Of a DNA stretch of 13,518 nucleotides, positions 13,426 to 13,518 are shown piece by piece. The stretch spans positions 1-13,518 of the forward strand of contig JAFCDM010000006.1 of NCBI GenBank assembly GCA_017609695.1. Direction: 5' to 3'. Below the pieces are notes generated by a model. That model did not search any database, was not told the origin of the DNA, and saw only the letters and a list, made by a program, of their open reading frames with translations. Position 1 is the stretch's first letter, and every line of letters starts with the position of its first letter. The stretch comes from Candidatus Pacearchaeota archaeon. Lineage in GTDB: Archaea > Nanobdellota > Nanobdellia > Pacearchaeales > GW2011-AR1. The position numbers and the translations under genes were made by a program.

Positions 13426-13518
13426 ATGAAAATTAATGAATTGACCACTGGACAAGGTAATGTTGATGTTGAAGGAACTATCAAAGAAGTAGGGGAACCG
13501 AGGAGTTTTAATAGGTTT
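13426..13518 (+). CDS. RPA/SSB OB-fold single-stranded DNA-binding protein (5' end only)
   Basis: 31 codons are visible before the window ends, in frame to the last base. The start MKINELTTGQGNVDVEGTIK leads into a first OB-fold strand (VDVEGTIKEVGEPRSFNRF), the usual opening of archaeal single-OB RPA/SSB proteins that bind and protect single-stranded DNA in replication and repair. Such a function fits PolB, FEN1 and HerA in the same neighbourhood. Domain number and any zinc finger lie outside the window. Confidence 0.75.
   Translation, partial: MKINELTTGQGNVDVEGTIKEVGEPRSFNRF

Noticed and set aside
1..13518. CRISPR array, tRNA or rRNA genes
   Set aside because: No regularly spaced direct repeats, tRNA-like T-loop sequences or rRNA-like stretches were seen on either strand by eye; a tRNA or covariance scan would be decisive.

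Overview
The window looks like about 13.5 kb of chromosome from an AT-rich archaeon. The gene set is archaeal: family B DNA polymerase, FEN1 flap endonuclease, a Trm5-type tRNA methyltransferase, a HerA-like ATPase carrying an intein, and the start of an RPA/SSB OB-fold gene. Promoters are also archaeal in style, with TATA boxes (GTTTAAA/TTTAAATA type) 24-37 nt upstream of many ATGs, implying leaderless mRNAs. Shine-Dalgarno sequences appear only before a few genes at the right end. Small compact proteins, very low GC and 1-8 nt gene overlaps suggest a DPANN lineage such as Pacearchaeota/Woesearchaeota. That placement is inference from general features, not from a marker tree.

Layout, left to right: (1) 4-3982, replication block: PolB (minus) diverges from an unrecognised 126-residue protein and FEN1 (plus). 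PolB and FEN1 both end in short PCNA-binding-like tails. (2) 3983-4130, a gap with one copy of a dispersed hairpin repeat. (3) 4131-5840, a minus-strand, overlapping three-gene operon of small membrane proteins; two are paralogues sharing a Y-x-SPLDY-x3-EWV motif. (4) 5841-6089, a divergent promoter region with two tandem bulged hairpins related to the copy at 3997-4017. (5) 6090-6694, a toxin-antitoxin-like pair (winged-helix protein plus RelE/ParE-like protein, ATGA overlap), followed after 4 nt by a shortened Trm5-like methyltransferase in which the usual catalytic N-L-P is A-R-P. (6) 7470-11065, minus-strand EEP-family nuclease/phosphatase preceded by a HerA-like ATPase whose P-loop is split by a 434-residue LAGLIDADG intein. 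(7) 11268-12318, a membrane-anchored thioredoxin-fold (DsbA-like) gene broken exactly at its active site by a deletion/frameshift. (8) 12400-13370, a two-gene cassette of a 47-residue ribbon-helix-helix protein and a free-standing LAGLIDADG protein with a C-terminal winged helix. (9) 13426 to the edge, an RPA/SSB gene.

The replication and repair genes (PolB, FEN1, HerA, RPA) form a loose information-processing neighbourhood that has been invaded by several selfish or defence-like units: an intein, a stand-alone LAGLIDADG cassette, a toxin-antitoxin pair and possible IS200/IS605-type hairpin ends. The best candidates for something undescribed are the bulged hairpin repeat family in the toxin-antitoxin leader, the RHH plus LAGLIDADG-wHTH cassette upstream of the RPA gene, the HerA-EEP pair, and the SPLDY membrane operon. 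There is no gene-free stretch longer than 300 bases.
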